Of a DNA stretch of 64,000 nucleotides, positions 36,169 to 45,291 are shown one piece after another. The notes beneath the pieces are model-generated. The model was not told the DNA's origin and did not search any database. It saw nothing but the letters and a program-made list of their open reading frames with translations. Source of the stretch: Aliiglaciecola sp041538045 (GTDB lineage: Bacteria; Pseudomonadota; Gammaproteobacteria; Enterobacterales; Alteromonadaceae); NCBI RefSeq assembly GCF_041538045.1, contig NZ_JBGOSE010000009.1, forward strand, positions 104,311-168,310. Reading direction: 5' to 3'. A program made the translations under genes and the position numbers. Each line of letters starts with the position of its first letter. Positions within the stretch are counted from its first letter, which is position 1.

Positions 36169-37071
36169 TCACTTTCGATAAACATAGGGCAACGGGTCTT
36201 GCTGCTTACCATTTTTAATCACTTCGTAATGCACATGAACGCCTGTTGAACGCCCGGTGCTACCCATAAGGGCTATTTTTTGGCCTTTGGTGACCACATC
36301 CCCAATCTTAACACTGATGCCTTGATTGTGACCATAACGAGTAATTAATCCATTGCCGTGATCAATTTCAACTAAATGACCGTAGCCATAACGTTCACCA
36401 GCCCAAGTCACTAAGCCTGCGCCAGTAGCCACAACCGAGTCACCTTGTTTACCTGCAAAGTCTAAACCTTTATGCATGGTAGGTAAGCCGCTAAAAGGGT
36501 CTTTTCTTACACCATAATAAGAAGACAACCAGCCAGTGGTAATCGGACGACCTTCCAATCTAGTCTGTTCGTCTATATGGTGATTCATCATGATAGATTC
36601 AAGGGCTTTGAGTTGCTGAGTTTTACTATCTAAGCTCTCAAGCATTGCATCCATTCGCGCTAGAAGCTCGTTACTACCTTCAATAGTAATAACCGAATCT
36701 GTCATTGGACCACCTAAGTTGTCCAAATCCTGAAACCCAAATTCATCTTGATTTAAGCCGGCTTGCTCAACTAATTTAGCGCCCAGAGCATTGATTCGTT
36801 GAATCTGGCTTTGCACATCAGCTAAGTTAAGCATGATACCAGCCAGTTGTTGTTGTGTTGCAGATTTTAGTTCTGTTACGTCTCGTTGTTGCTCGATAAA
36901 GCCACTTTTTGCATACTCTATACGAGCATGAGACTCATCAATTTTATGATCAGTCCGGCTTGATAGCATAACCAGCCCGCATACCAAAACAAAGCCGACA
37001 ACCAATCGTTGTTTACCTATTTGATAGGAAAACTCCGTTGATTTGCCTTTATAATGTAGTGTTAAACTCAT
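36169..37071 (-). CDS. M23-family (LytM) metallopeptidase, membrane anchored
   Basis: A 300-residue periplasmic protein: a short cytoplasmic N-terminus, TM about 22-41, a coiled-coil region (about 45-165) and a C-terminal LytM/M23 domain. The zinc ligands appear intact (HKGLD and the HVHYE motif), so it may be an active endopeptidase, unlike degenerate activators such as EnvC or NlpD. Location between lpxC and secA, where E. coli has secM, is shared with other marine gammaproteobacteria. A role in wall remodelling near division genes is inferred from location. Confidence 0.9.
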   Translation of the reverse strand: MSLTLHYKGKSTEFSYQIGKQRLVVGFVLVCGLVMLSSRTDHKIDESHARIEYAKSGFIEQQRDVTELKSATQQQLAGIMLNLADVQSQIQRINALGAKLVEQAGLNQDEFGFQDLDNLGGPMTDSVITIEGSNELLARMDAMLESLDSKTQQLKALESIMMNHHIDEQTRLEGRPITTGWLSSYYGVRKDPFSGLPTMHKGLDFAGKQGDSVVATGAGLVTWAGERYGYGHLVEIDHGNGLITRYGHNQGISVKIGDVVTKGQKIALMGSTGRSTGVHVHYEVIKNGKQQDPLPYVYRK

Positions 37072-37320
37072 GTAAGGTATTCTCGTGATTTTTTAGCTGC
37101 ATTGGATTCTAAACCTGATAGCCTTATGTTGACAGCTATATTAGGTATCTAGAATCAACCCAACCGATTACTTTTCATACAGTCATAATTGGCTTTTAGT
37201 TAGTTATTTTTTGCCAACATTTGTATCGTTTTTTCTAACCCCAAACAATACCTTGTAGAACATAAGGTTATCAAGGTATTTATATGAAGTGTTTTATCTT
37301 TTTGCTAGATGCCAAACTAA

Positions 37321-37344
37321 AAAATGCCGCAAATGCGGCATTTT
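37321..37344 (-). terminator. Intrinsic terminator after lpxC
   Basis: AAAATGCCGC (37321-37330) and GCGGCATTTT (37335-37344), a perfect 10-bp stem with a 4-nt loop, 12 bases after the lpxC stop. Confidence 0.88.
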
Positions 37345-37356
37345 CATGTTCGATAG

Positions 37357-38271
37357 CTAATTTGCTAACACTGCAGGTGCAAAATGAATGGGGACTTCAT
37401 CTTGACTTTCATAAGTGACGTATTCCCAACAAGTCTGGTCATTTAACATCGCGTTAAGCAATTTGTTATTCAGACCGTGACCAGATTTATAGGCTCTAAG
37501 CTCACCAACAATACTGTGGGCTCCTAGATACAAATCACCTACCGCATCGAGAATTTTATGTTTCAAAAACTCATCTTGGTAGCGCAAACCTTCTGGGTTT
37601 AATACGCGATATTCATCGAGAGCAACGGCATTTTCCATGCTGCCCCCTAGCGCCAAGTTGTTAGCATTCATATATTCGAAGTCGCGCATGAAACCAAAGG
37701 TTCTTGCTCGACTAACCTGATCAACGTAAGAGGATGCATCAAAATCCAACACAATGTGTTGACGAGTTTGACTAATTACAGGGTGTTCAAAATCGATTTT
37801 AAAATCAACTTTAAAGCCATCATAAGGATGGAATTCAGCCCATTTGTCACCGTCTTCAACACGTATGTGTTTGATAATACGAATGAATTTTTTAGGTGCA
37901 TTTAGCTCTTCAATACCAGCCGATTGCAATAAGAAAATGAACGGACTCGCGCTGCCATCCATAATCGGAAGTTCATTGCTATCAACTTCAACAATAATGT
38001 TATCGATACCTAAACCCGCTAATGCCGAAGACAAATGCTCAACCGTATAGATAGAAACCCCGTCTTCATTACTCAAACAGGTACACAACACTGTATCGCC
38101 AACAGCGTTAGCTTTGGCAGGAATATCCACATGGGGCTCAAGATCTATGCGGCGAAATACAATACCTGTATTCGCCGGCGCAGGCCGGAGAGTCATGGAG
38201 ACCTTTTCACCTTTGTGCAGACCTATCCCTGTTTCTTGCACAGCATGTTTGATTGTGCGTTGTTTTATCAT
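37357..38271 (-). CDS. lpxC: UDP-3-O-acyl-N-acetylglucosamine deacetylase LpxC
   Basis: The zinc deacetylase that commits UDP-acyl-GlcNAc to lipid A synthesis (304 residues, standard). Zinc and catalytic sites are seen in YTVEHLSSALAGLGIDN (His) and HKILDAVGDLYLG (His and Asp). Start sequence MIKQRTIKHAVQETGIGLHKG. It has its own strong promoter (38319-38347) and a terminator, so it can be expressed apart from ftsZ. Confidence 0.98.
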   Translation of the reverse strand: MIKQRTIKHAVQETGIGLHKGEKVSMTLRPAPANTGIVFRRIDLEPHVDIPAKANAVGDTVLCTCLSNEDGVSIYTVEHLSSALAGLGIDNIIVEVDSNELPIMDGSASPFIFLLQSAGIEELNAPKKFIRIIKHIRVEDGDKWAEFHPYDGFKVDFKIDFEHPVISQTRQHIVLDFDASSYVDQVSRARTFGFMRDFEYMNANNLALGGSMENAVALDEYRVLNPEGLRYQDEFLKHKILDAVGDLYLGAHSIVGELRAYKSGHGLNNKLLNAMLNDQTCWEYVTYESQDEVPIHFAPAVLAN

Positions 38272-38318
38272 CTAAACGTTGCCTATCCAAAAACATTATC
38301 AGCTAAAAACCGGCGCGT

Positions 38319-38347
38319 ATTATACTGACCAGCTGGTCTAATGTCAA
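38319..38347 (-). promoter_or_regulatory. lpxC promoter with a palindromic spacer
   Basis: On the minus strand a consensus -35 TTGACA (38342-38347) and a consensus -10 TATAAT (38319-38324) are separated by exactly 17 bp. The spacer contains the perfect 12-bp palindrome GACCAGCTGGTC (38327-38338). The promoter lies about 50 bases before the lpxC ATG. The palindrome is well placed to bind a repressor. Confidence 0.8.
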
Positions 38348-38559
38348 AAAACTGTCATATTTGTTATGCCATGCTTTTTCAATCTAACCAATCACTTTGT
38401 TAATTTATCAATTACTCACGCAATCTCAAATTAAACCTGTATCACCCAATAAGTGATCAAGCACAGTATAACCCCTCGCGTTTTTACGCTCTCAAAATTC
38501 GCTATTACCCATCTTACTGTGACCTAAAACTCAGTGAATAATTCACATTCGCTGAAAAA

Positions 38560-39726
38560 TCAGTCTGCCTGCTTACGTAAAAACGCAGGAATATCCAAAT
38601 ACTCATAATCTGTATTTGCTTCCGTTTTTTCTTCGGTTGCAACAGCCTTATTCATATCAGTAGCTGTATTGCCAATGCGATCACCACCATCAGGTTGCAA
38701 TTTGAATTGCTTAGCTTCAGCAGAGACTCGTGAACCTTGGCTACTAACTAATGAAATATCAGGTTTACGTTCTGCTCCAATGCCTGTCGCTACCACGGTC
38801 ACACGTAATTCATCACTCATTTCCATATCAATTACGGTCCCCACAACGACAGTTGCATTCTCAGAAGCAAAGGCCTTAACGGCGTTACCAACTGTTTCAA
38901 ACTCATCGATGGCAAAGTCAGGTCCAGCAGTGATATTTACCAAAATACCGCGTGCACCAGAAAGATCGATATCTTCCAACAATGGACATGCAATCGCTGC
39001 TTCAGAGGCTTCTTCTGCACGATCTTCACCGCTGGCAGAACCACTTCCCATCATCGCTGTCCCCATTTCAGACATCACTGTTTTAACGTCTGCGAAGTCA
39101 ACGTTGATCAAACCAGGGCGAGTAATTAGCTCGGCAATACCTTGAACCGCACCACGTAATACGTCGTTGGCTTCACTGAACGCTTTAAGTAGCGGTGTAC
39201 CGCGTCCCATAACCTTCAATAGTTTTTCATTAGGAATGGTAATCAATGAGTCAACATACTTGGACAACTCTTCAATACCTTGGTCTGCAAATTCAGTACG
39301 CTTTTTGCCTTCAAATGGGAAAGGTTTAGTAACAACAGCGACAGTCAGAATACCTAACTCTTTTGCTACTTTAGCCACTTCAGGTGCTGCACCTGTTCCA
39401 GTTCCACCACCCATGCCGGCAGTAATGAAAACCATGTCTGCACCTTCTAGGGCTTGACGAATGGTTTCACGATCTTCTTCAGCCGCTTGACGGCCAATAT
39501 TAGGGTTAGCACCAGCTCCTAGGCCTTTAGTAACACCCGAGCCAATTTGCAAGGTCAGATTAGCAGAAGAACTACGCAATACTTGGGCATCGGTATTGAC
39601 GGCGATAAACTCTACACCTTCAATACTTTGTGCAACCATATGCTCAATTGCGTTACCGCCGCCACCGCCGACGCCGATGACTTTTATGACAGCTTCTTCG
39701 CTGTGACTATCCATTAATTCAAACAT
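38560..39726 (-). CDS. ftsZ: Cell division GTPase FtsZ
   Basis: The tubulin-like GTPase that forms the division ring (388 residues). The GTP-binding signature GGGTGTGAAPEVAK (around 108-121), the N-terminal VGGGGGNAIEHM and the T7-type NVDFADVKTVM are present. The conserved C-terminal peptide DYEYLDIPAFLRKQAD (373-388), which binds FtsA, ZipA and MinC, is intact after a variable linker. An 84-base gap separates it from ftsA. Confidence 0.99.
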   Translation of the reverse strand: MFELMDSHSEEAVIKVIGVGGGGGNAIEHMVAQSIEGVEFIAVNTDAQVLRSSSANLTLQIGSGVTKGLGAGANPNIGRQAAEEDRETIRQALEGADMVFITAGMGGGTGTGAAPEVAKVAKELGILTVAVVTKPFPFEGKKRTEFADQGIEELSKYVDSLITIPNEKLLKVMGRGTPLLKAFSEANDVLRGAVQGIAELITRPGLINVDFADVKTVMSEMGTAMMGSGSASGEDRAEEASEAAIACPLLEDIDLSGARGILVNITAGPDFAIDEFETVGNAVKAFASENATVVVGTVIDMEMSDELRVTVVATGIGAERKPDISLVSSQGSRVSAEAKQFKLQPDGGDRIGNTATDMNKAVATEEKTEANTDYEYLDIPAFLRKQAD

Positions 39727-39810
39727 TATTTTTCTCCGATTTTTGCGCGATAGAACATAGGCGGTTAAAACCCAGCTCCAATTTTTTAAGATCCCGAGAT
39801 TTCTCCATCC

Positions 39811-41040
39811 TCAGAATTCCCCCTTAAACCAACTTTGAATACGATGCCATAAACCTTCACTGGCTCCGGCTTTTTGTGCAGATTTCGATTGCATGGATTC
39901 TTTACCATATTGCAAAAGTCCTACGGCGGTTGCGAAACTCGCATCCTCAACGTATTCAGATAAACCTTTCATGCCTATTGGTTCTCCAACTCGAACAGGC
40001 ATTTGAAATAACTCTTCAGCAAACTCTACGGCTCCTTCCATTTTTGCCGAACCACCGGTTAAGACGATTCCCGCAGCAATTTGCTCTTCCAATCCACTGG
40101 ATTTGACCTCTTCATGGATCAATTCAAACAATTCCTGATAACGAGGCTCAATCACCTCAGCCAATGTATGTCGAGACATCATCCTAGCGGGACGTCCTCC
40201 GACACTCGGCACTTGTATTTGTTCTTCCATACTAACCATGTCACGAAGGGCACAGGCATAGTTAATTTTTATTTCTTCAGCATGATTTATTGGAGTTCTA
40301 AATATCTTAGCGATATCGCTCGTTATTTGGTTGCCAGCTACTGGAATTACAGCGGTATGACGAATCGCACCATCGGTGTACACCACCATATCTATGGTGC
40401 CACCGCCGATATCAACAACACATACACCCAACTCTTTTTCATCATCGGTTAATACCGCATAACTTGATGCGAGGGCGGAAAATATCATTTGGTCGGCGTT
40501 GAGTTCACAACGCTCTACACATTTCACTAAATTTTTAGCCATATCATCGGCGCAAGTAATAATGTGTGCTCTGGCTTCCATTCGCACCCCTGACATACCG
40601 ATTGGGTTTTTTATCCCTTCTTGCACATCAATTGTGTATTCCTGAGGAAGCACATGTAATAACCGACGTTCTAACGCAATGGGTACTGAACGAGCAGCAT
40701 GAACCACATTGTCCACATCATCTTGTGTCACTTCTTGATTATTAATTGGCACCATACCGCTCTCGTTTTGACACTTCACGTGACGCCCCGAGATCGACAT
40801 AAATACTGACGATACTCGACAATCTGCCATTAATTCCATTTCGCCAACGGCTCTTTGCACAGACTGCACAAGTAAATTCAAATCATTAACGCCACCTTTA
40901 TCCATGCCTTTGGCTGAATGAGTGCCAACACCAACAATGCTGATATCACCGTCGTCGAGAATTTCCCCAACCACAGCTTTCACTTTACTTGTGCCCATGT
41001 CTAAGCCAACGATTAGATTTCTTTCTGTTACCTTAGACAT
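39811..41040 (-). CDS. ftsA: Cell division protein FtsA
   Basis: An actin-like ATPase (409 residues) that tethers FtsZ to the membrane. Phosphate-binding motifs VGLDMGTSKVKAVV and VVDIGGGTIDM, the adenosine motif GIVLTGGSAKMEG, and the C-terminal amphipathic membrane-targeting helix (GLWHRIQSWFKGEF) are seen. It lies 21 bases after ftsQ. Confidence 0.98.
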   Translation of the reverse strand: MSKVTERNLIVGLDMGTSKVKAVVGEILDDGDISIVGVGTHSAKGMDKGGVNDLNLLVQSVQRAVGEMELMADCRVSSVFMSISGRHVKCQNESGMVPINNQEVTQDDVDNVVHAARSVPIALERRLLHVLPQEYTIDVQEGIKNPIGMSGVRMEARAHIITCADDMAKNLVKCVERCELNADQMIFSALASSYAVLTDDEKELGVCVVDIGGGTIDMVVYTDGAIRHTAVIPVAGNQITSDIAKIFRTPINHAEEIKINYACALRDMVSMEEQIQVPSVGGRPARMMSRHTLAEVIEPRYQELFELIHEEVKSSGLEEQIAAGIVLTGGSAKMEGAVEFAEELFQMPVRVGEPIGMKGLSEYVEDASFATAVGLLQYGKESMQSKSAQKAGASEGLWHRIQSWFKGEF

Positions 41041-41061
41041 ATTATTTGCTACCCACTTTAA

Positions 41062-41808
41062 CTAACTCTCTTGTTCATTTGTTGATGCGTTTTTCCAACC
41101 CACGGCCAATCCCGTGTCGTAACGCAAATCAATGTAATCTACTTGTTTATCCTGCTTCATTAACAACGGATAAACGTCTACAAAACGTTGCAATCTATCG
41201 ACATACTCCGAGCGTCCGAGATTGAGTCGAATGCCATTTTCAAGTCGTAAATTCCAAGCAAAACGTTCACTGAGATATAACTCATCGATACGTAAACTGG
41301 CTGAATTCAGTAACGTTTGCATATCACGATATCCATTTAACGCAGTTTCCTCACTGCCACCTGGTCCGAACAAGTCTGGCAATATTTCATTGGGCAACTG
41401 CGCTTCAAACATTTCGCCGTATTGATTCAACAACGAATCCTTATTCCATCTTGCACTGGCAATTTCTTCCACTACATGAATGTTTAAGCTATTAGGCCAA
41501 CGTTTTCGTACTGAGGCTCGGTGAACCCAAGGCAACGCCTCAATCTCCCGGTGCAGCCGATCAACATCAACTTCAAAAAAACTCTCTGGATGTTTTGAAC
41601 GAATAGTACTTTCGATCAATGCATCTTCAATATTAACTCGCGTTCCACTAACAACAACTTTCTGAATGGGTGCTCGCTGAGCATCTTCCAACCAATCATC
41701 CAACCACCAAATGGCATACACTAGACTTAGCAGAACAATGGCCAAAAACACCATTCCCACTATTTGATAGCGGGTATTGGGCTGGTTTGTCACTGCTAAT
41801 TGTTGCAT
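41062..41808 (-). CDS. ftsQ: Cell division protein FtsQ
   Basis: A bitopic divisome protein (248 residues): TM about 17-36, a POTRA domain (IQKVVVSGTRVNIEDALIES) and the beta-domain that binds FtsB/FtsL. Its ATG shares one base with the ddlB stop (TAATG). Confidence 0.96.
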   Translation of the reverse strand: MQQLAVTNQPNTRYQIVGMVFLAIVLLSLVYAIWWLDDWLEDAQRAPIQKVVVSGTRVNIEDALIESTIRSKHPESFFEVDVDRLHREIEALPWVHRASVRKRWPNSLNIHVVEEIASARWNKDSLLNQYGEMFEAQLPNEILPDLFGPGGSEETALNGYRDMQTLLNSASLRIDELYLSERFAWNLRLENGIRLNLGRSEYVDRLQRFVDVYPLLMKQDKQVDYIDLRYDTGLAVGWKNASTNEQES

Positions 41809-42755
41809 TAGTGCTCATCCGCCGTTTTTAATATGGCTAACACTAATTCTTCAAATGTCATACCGGCCTGCTTTGCCGCCATAGGTACTAAACTCTTCTC
41901 AGTCATGCCAGGAACAGTATTGGCCTCTAATAAATAGAACTGGCCACTTTGATCACGCATAAAATCAATCCGTCCCCAGCCCATACCCGATACAGTATTA
42001 AAGGCTTGAAGCGCTAACTTACCAAGCCTAGTTTCATCCTCAGCAGATAAACCACTAGGACAAAAATATTCTGTCGAATCAGAAAGGTACTTTGCATCGT
42101 AATCATAAAAAGTATGGGGCGTAGACATACGAATAGAGGGTAAAGCGCTACCATTTAAAATTGTCACTGTGTATTCTGAACCATGGATAAAGCGCTCTAA
42201 CAAGACAGTATTATCGTAATTAAATGCGTCTTGAATGGCCGCTTCTAATTGCGCAGCATTCGTCACTTTGGTCATACCTATGCTGGAACCTTCCTGCGCA
42301 GGCTTAACCATGACTGTGTCCCCCAACTCTTCCATTATAACCTTGCAGGATCTGGCATCAAAGCTACTTTTCTCTGCAATTTGATAATTTGCAGTAGGTA
42401 ATCCTAAAGTTTGCCAAATTTGTTTGGTTTTAATTTTATCCATGGCCAATGCGGAACCTAGAACACCACTACCGGTATAGGGTAAATTGAGAACTTGTAA
42501 TGCACCTTGCATACTGCCATCTTCGCCACCGCGACCATGCAGCATAATGAGAACTCGCTGAAAACCTTGTTCAACAAGTTCGGTAATCGGGTGTTCTGCA
42601 GGATCAAATTTATGGGCATCGACGCCAGCACTTTGTAAGGCTCTAAGAACAGCATTGCCGGACAACAAAGACACTTTGCGCTCCGCTGAATGACCACCAA
42701 ATAATACGGCCACTTTACCAAACTGTTTCACATCAATGTTTAGTTCATCAGTCAT
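41808..42755 (-). CDS. ddlB: D-alanine-D-alanine ligase DdlB
   Basis: An ATP-grasp ligase making the D-Ala-D-Ala dipeptide of the wall precursor (about 315 residues). Motifs include VLFGGHSAERKVSLLSG, HGRGGEDGSMQG, VKPAQEGSSIGM and LLEANTVPGMTEKSLVP. An ATG at 42764 is also in frame, but ATG 42755 overlaps the murC stop as ATGA, the coupling pattern used throughout this cluster. Confidence 0.97.
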   Translation of the reverse strand: MTDELNIDVKQFGKVAVLFGGHSAERKVSLLSGNAVLRALQSAGVDAHKFDPAEHPITELVEQGFQRVLIMLHGRGGEDGSMQGALQVLNLPYTGSGVLGSALAMDKIKTKQIWQTLGLPTANYQIAEKSSFDARSCKVIMEELGDTVMVKPAQEGSSIGMTKVTNAAQLEAAIQDAFNYDNTVLLERFIHGSEYTVTILNGSALPSIRMSTPHTFYDYDAKYLSDSTEYFCPSGLSAEDETRLGKLALQAFNTVSGMGWGRIDFMRDQSGQFYLLEANTVPGMTEKSLVPMAAKQAGMTFEELVLAILKTADEH

Positions 42756-44206
42756 TCGGCACATCCAACATTCATTTTTTCTTTATTTAGTTCAACCGAT
42801 TGCAAATACTTAGCAATCTGGCCAATGTTTCCTGCGCCTTGAGTCATTAATACGTCTTGATCTCTTAATGCCTCTGACAATAATTTTGGAAGTTCGTCTT
42901 TGTTGGCAACGTAAATGGGTTCAATTTGACCACGTTGTCTAATGGAGCGGCACAAAGCCTTACTGTCAGCCCCTTCAATGGCGGCTTCACCGGCAGAGTA
43001 CACTTCAAGTAATAAAAGACAGTCAACCTGAGATAGCACACGTACAAAATCTTCGTATAAGTCTCGAGTACGGGTAAATCTATGAGGTTGATAAGCCATG
43101 ACTAACCGTTTATCTGGCCAGTTATTGCGTGCAACAGCAATGGTTGCTGCCACTTCCGTGGGGTGATGGCCATAATCATCAACCAAAATAACTTCGCCTT
43201 CACCAGTATCGAAACAACCCAGCTGCTCGAAACGGCGGCCAATGCCTTCAAAGGCACCTAAGGCATCAACAATAGCTTGATCGTCAACCCCTTCATCGGT
43301 GGCCACAGCAATAGCAGATAAAGCATTTAAAATGTTATGTTTGCCAGCAATATTTAAGGTCACTTGTAAATCGGAACGGCCTGCTCGTTGGGCGACAAAA
43401 CGGCTCTGATTAAATCCCATTTCAATATCGACAGCACGCACATCGGCTTGCTCTTCAATACCGTAAGTCATCACTTTACGACCCACTCTGGGCAATAGTG
43501 CGCGCACAACGGGGTCGTCAACACACATCACGGCTAAACCATAGAAAGGTAAGTTATGCAGGAAGTCTAAGTACGTGTCCTGCATTCGTTGGAAATCACC
43601 ATCGTAGGTTTCCATATGATCAGCTTCAATATTAGTGACTATGGACACCATGGGTTGTAGGTGCACAAAGGATGCGTCACTTTCATCGGCTTCAGCGATT
43701 AAGTATCGACTGCTGCCTAATTTGGCATTGGTACCGGCGCTATTGAGCAAACCACCAATGACAAAAGTAGGATCAAGTTCAGCTTGGGCAAATATAGTCG
43801 CCAATAAGCTTGTTGTTGTGGTTTTCCCATGGGTACCGGCAACCGCAATTCCATGGCGGAAACGCATCAACTCGGCCAACATTTCCGCTCGGCGAATCAC
43901 TGGGATCCGCGCTTCTTTGGCTGCAATAATTTCTGGATTTGCATGATCAATGGCACTGGATACAACGACCACATTGGCATTGTTAATGTTTTCCTGACGG
44001 TGGCCAATAAACACTTTAGCGCCTTTGCCCTCTAACCTCAGGGTCATGCCGTTAGTTTGTTGGTCTGAACCAGAAATTGCGTAACCTTCATTAAGAAGAA
44101 CTTCGGCAATGCCGCCCATGCCAGCACCGCCAATTCCAATAAAGTGAATCTGCTTGATGCGACGCATTTCTGGTACATGATAATTCGCTTTATCTGGCTT
44201 AATCAT
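42752..44206 (-). CDS. murC: UDP-N-acetylmuramate-L-alanine ligase MurC
   Basis: Adds L-Ala to UDP-MurNAc (484 residues). The N-terminal dinucleotide-like loop GIGGAGMGGIAEVLLNEGY, ATP loop GTHGKTTTTSLLA and YQPHRFTRT are characteristic. It overlaps murG and ddlB by four bases each. Confidence 0.98.
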   Translation of the reverse strand: MIKPDKANYHVPEMRRIKQIHFIGIGGAGMGGIAEVLLNEGYAISGSDQQTNGMTLRLEGKGAKVFIGHRQENINNANVVVVSSAIDHANPEIIAAKEARIPVIRRAEMLAELMRFRHGIAVAGTHGKTTTTSLLATIFAQAELDPTFVIGGLLNSAGTNAKLGSSRYLIAEADESDASFVHLQPMVSIVTNIEADHMETYDGDFQRMQDTYLDFLHNLPFYGLAVMCVDDPVVRALLPRVGRKVMTYGIEEQADVRAVDIEMGFNQSRFVAQRAGRSDLQVTLNIAGKHNILNALSAIAVATDEGVDDQAIVDALGAFEGIGRRFEQLGCFDTGEGEVILVDDYGHHPTEVAATIAVARNNWPDKRLVMAYQPHRFTRTRDLYEDFVRVLSQVDCLLLLEVYSAGEAAIEGADSKALCRSIRQRGQIEPIYVANKDELPKLLSEALRDQDVLMTQGAGNIGQIAKYLQSVELNKEKMNVGCAE

Positions 44207-45291
44207 GATGCAATCCCTCCCAACGTAGCACAGATATCACTCACTGTTTTAGTAGCTTGAGGTTTCGCTAGGGCTTTGGCCTGTTGGCCCATAATCATTC
44301 GACTTTTTCCATCGTTGACAAGTTGTTGAATAATGACTTTCAAACCACCTTCTTCTAATTGAGGTTGAGGTAATAAAACCGCTGCATGATGATCCACTAA
44401 AGCTCTTGCATTCATTGTCTGGTGGTCATCCACAGCATGGGGAAGAGGAACAAATATCGCTGCCACACCAACCATAGCAACTTCAGCAACCGTTAATGCA
44501 CCCGCTCGGCAAATAACCACATCGGCCCAAGCATAGGCTTCTGCCATATCATCGATAAACTCACTGACCTGCCAATTAGCACTGTTTGACCAAACTTGTT
44601 GATAAGTATCAGCCACTGCTTGTTGATGTCCTTTACCCGTTTGATGACGTACTTGCACATTATCAATGCCAGCTAAGGCAGGTGGAACATAGGTATTAAG
44701 TGCACTTGCGCCTAAGGAACCGCCAACAATAAGAATGTTACATGTATCATCGCTAGTTTGTTTTTCAGGCAAATTAGCAAAATCACTTCTAACTGGATTA
44801 CCTACCCAGTTGTATTTCTTTTCCGACTGCTCACCAAATGCCTGATTAAAACCAGTCAATACTCGCTTAGCGAGTTTAGCCAATACCTTATTGGTTAATC
44901 CCGGTAGCGCATTTTGTTCATGAACAACCAGAGGTATACCGCGTAACCAAGCTGCGACGCCGCCCGGTCCACTGGCAAATCCCCCCATTCCCAAAACCAC
45001 ATCGGGCTTGGTTTGTTTGATCACTTGCAAAGCTTGATAAACAGAATGAATAATTTGAAAAGGTGCTTTGAGTAAACGCACGATGCCATTACCACGTACA
45101 CCAGCAACGTCGATAAAACTAATCTCAAACCCTGCTTTAGGCACGATATCCGCTTCCATACGCGCGGCTGTTCCTAACCAATGGATTCGCCAATTGCGTT
45201 GTTGCAGTTCTTTTGCCACCGCAATGCCTGGGAAAACGTGTCCGCCAGTACCGCCAGCCATAATCAAAATGGTTTTGTTTATGTCATTCAT
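44203..45291 (-). CDS. murG: Lipid II synthase MurG
   Basis: A peripheral glycosyltransferase (362 residues) that adds GlcNAc to lipid I. The glycine loop MAGGTGGHVFPGIAVA, the acceptor-side motif VHEQNALPGLTNK and the donor site CRAGALTVAEVA are present. It overlaps ftsW and murC by four bases each. Confidence 0.98.
   Translation of the reverse strand: MNDINKTILIMAGGTGGHVFPGIAVAKELQQRNWRIHWLGTAARMEADIVPKAGFEISFIDVAGVRGNGIVRLLKAPFQIIHSVYQALQVIKQTKPDVVLGMGGFASGPGGVAAWLRGIPLVVHEQNALPGLTNKVLAKLAKRVLTGFNQAFGEQSEKKYNWVGNPVRSDFANLPEKQTSDDTCNILIVGGSLGASALNTYVPPALAGIDNVQVRHQTGKGHQQAVADTYQQVWSNSANWQVSEFIDDMAEAYAWADVVICRAGALTVAEVAMVGVAAIFVPLPHAVDDHQTMNARALVDHHAAVLLPQPQLEEGGLKVIIQQLVNDGKSRMIMGQQAKALAKPQATKTVSDICATLGGIAS

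Noticed and set aside
38327..38338. FadR operator in the lpxC promoter
   Set aside because: The half-sites are in the opposite order from the FadR consensus (GACCAG-CTGGTC rather than CTGGTC-n-GACCAG), so I report only an unassigned palindrome.
38669..39457. Long antisense frames across ftsZ (158 and 96 codons)
   Set aside because: They mirror the codon pattern of ftsZ and have no start signals; similar antisense frames occur over many genes here.
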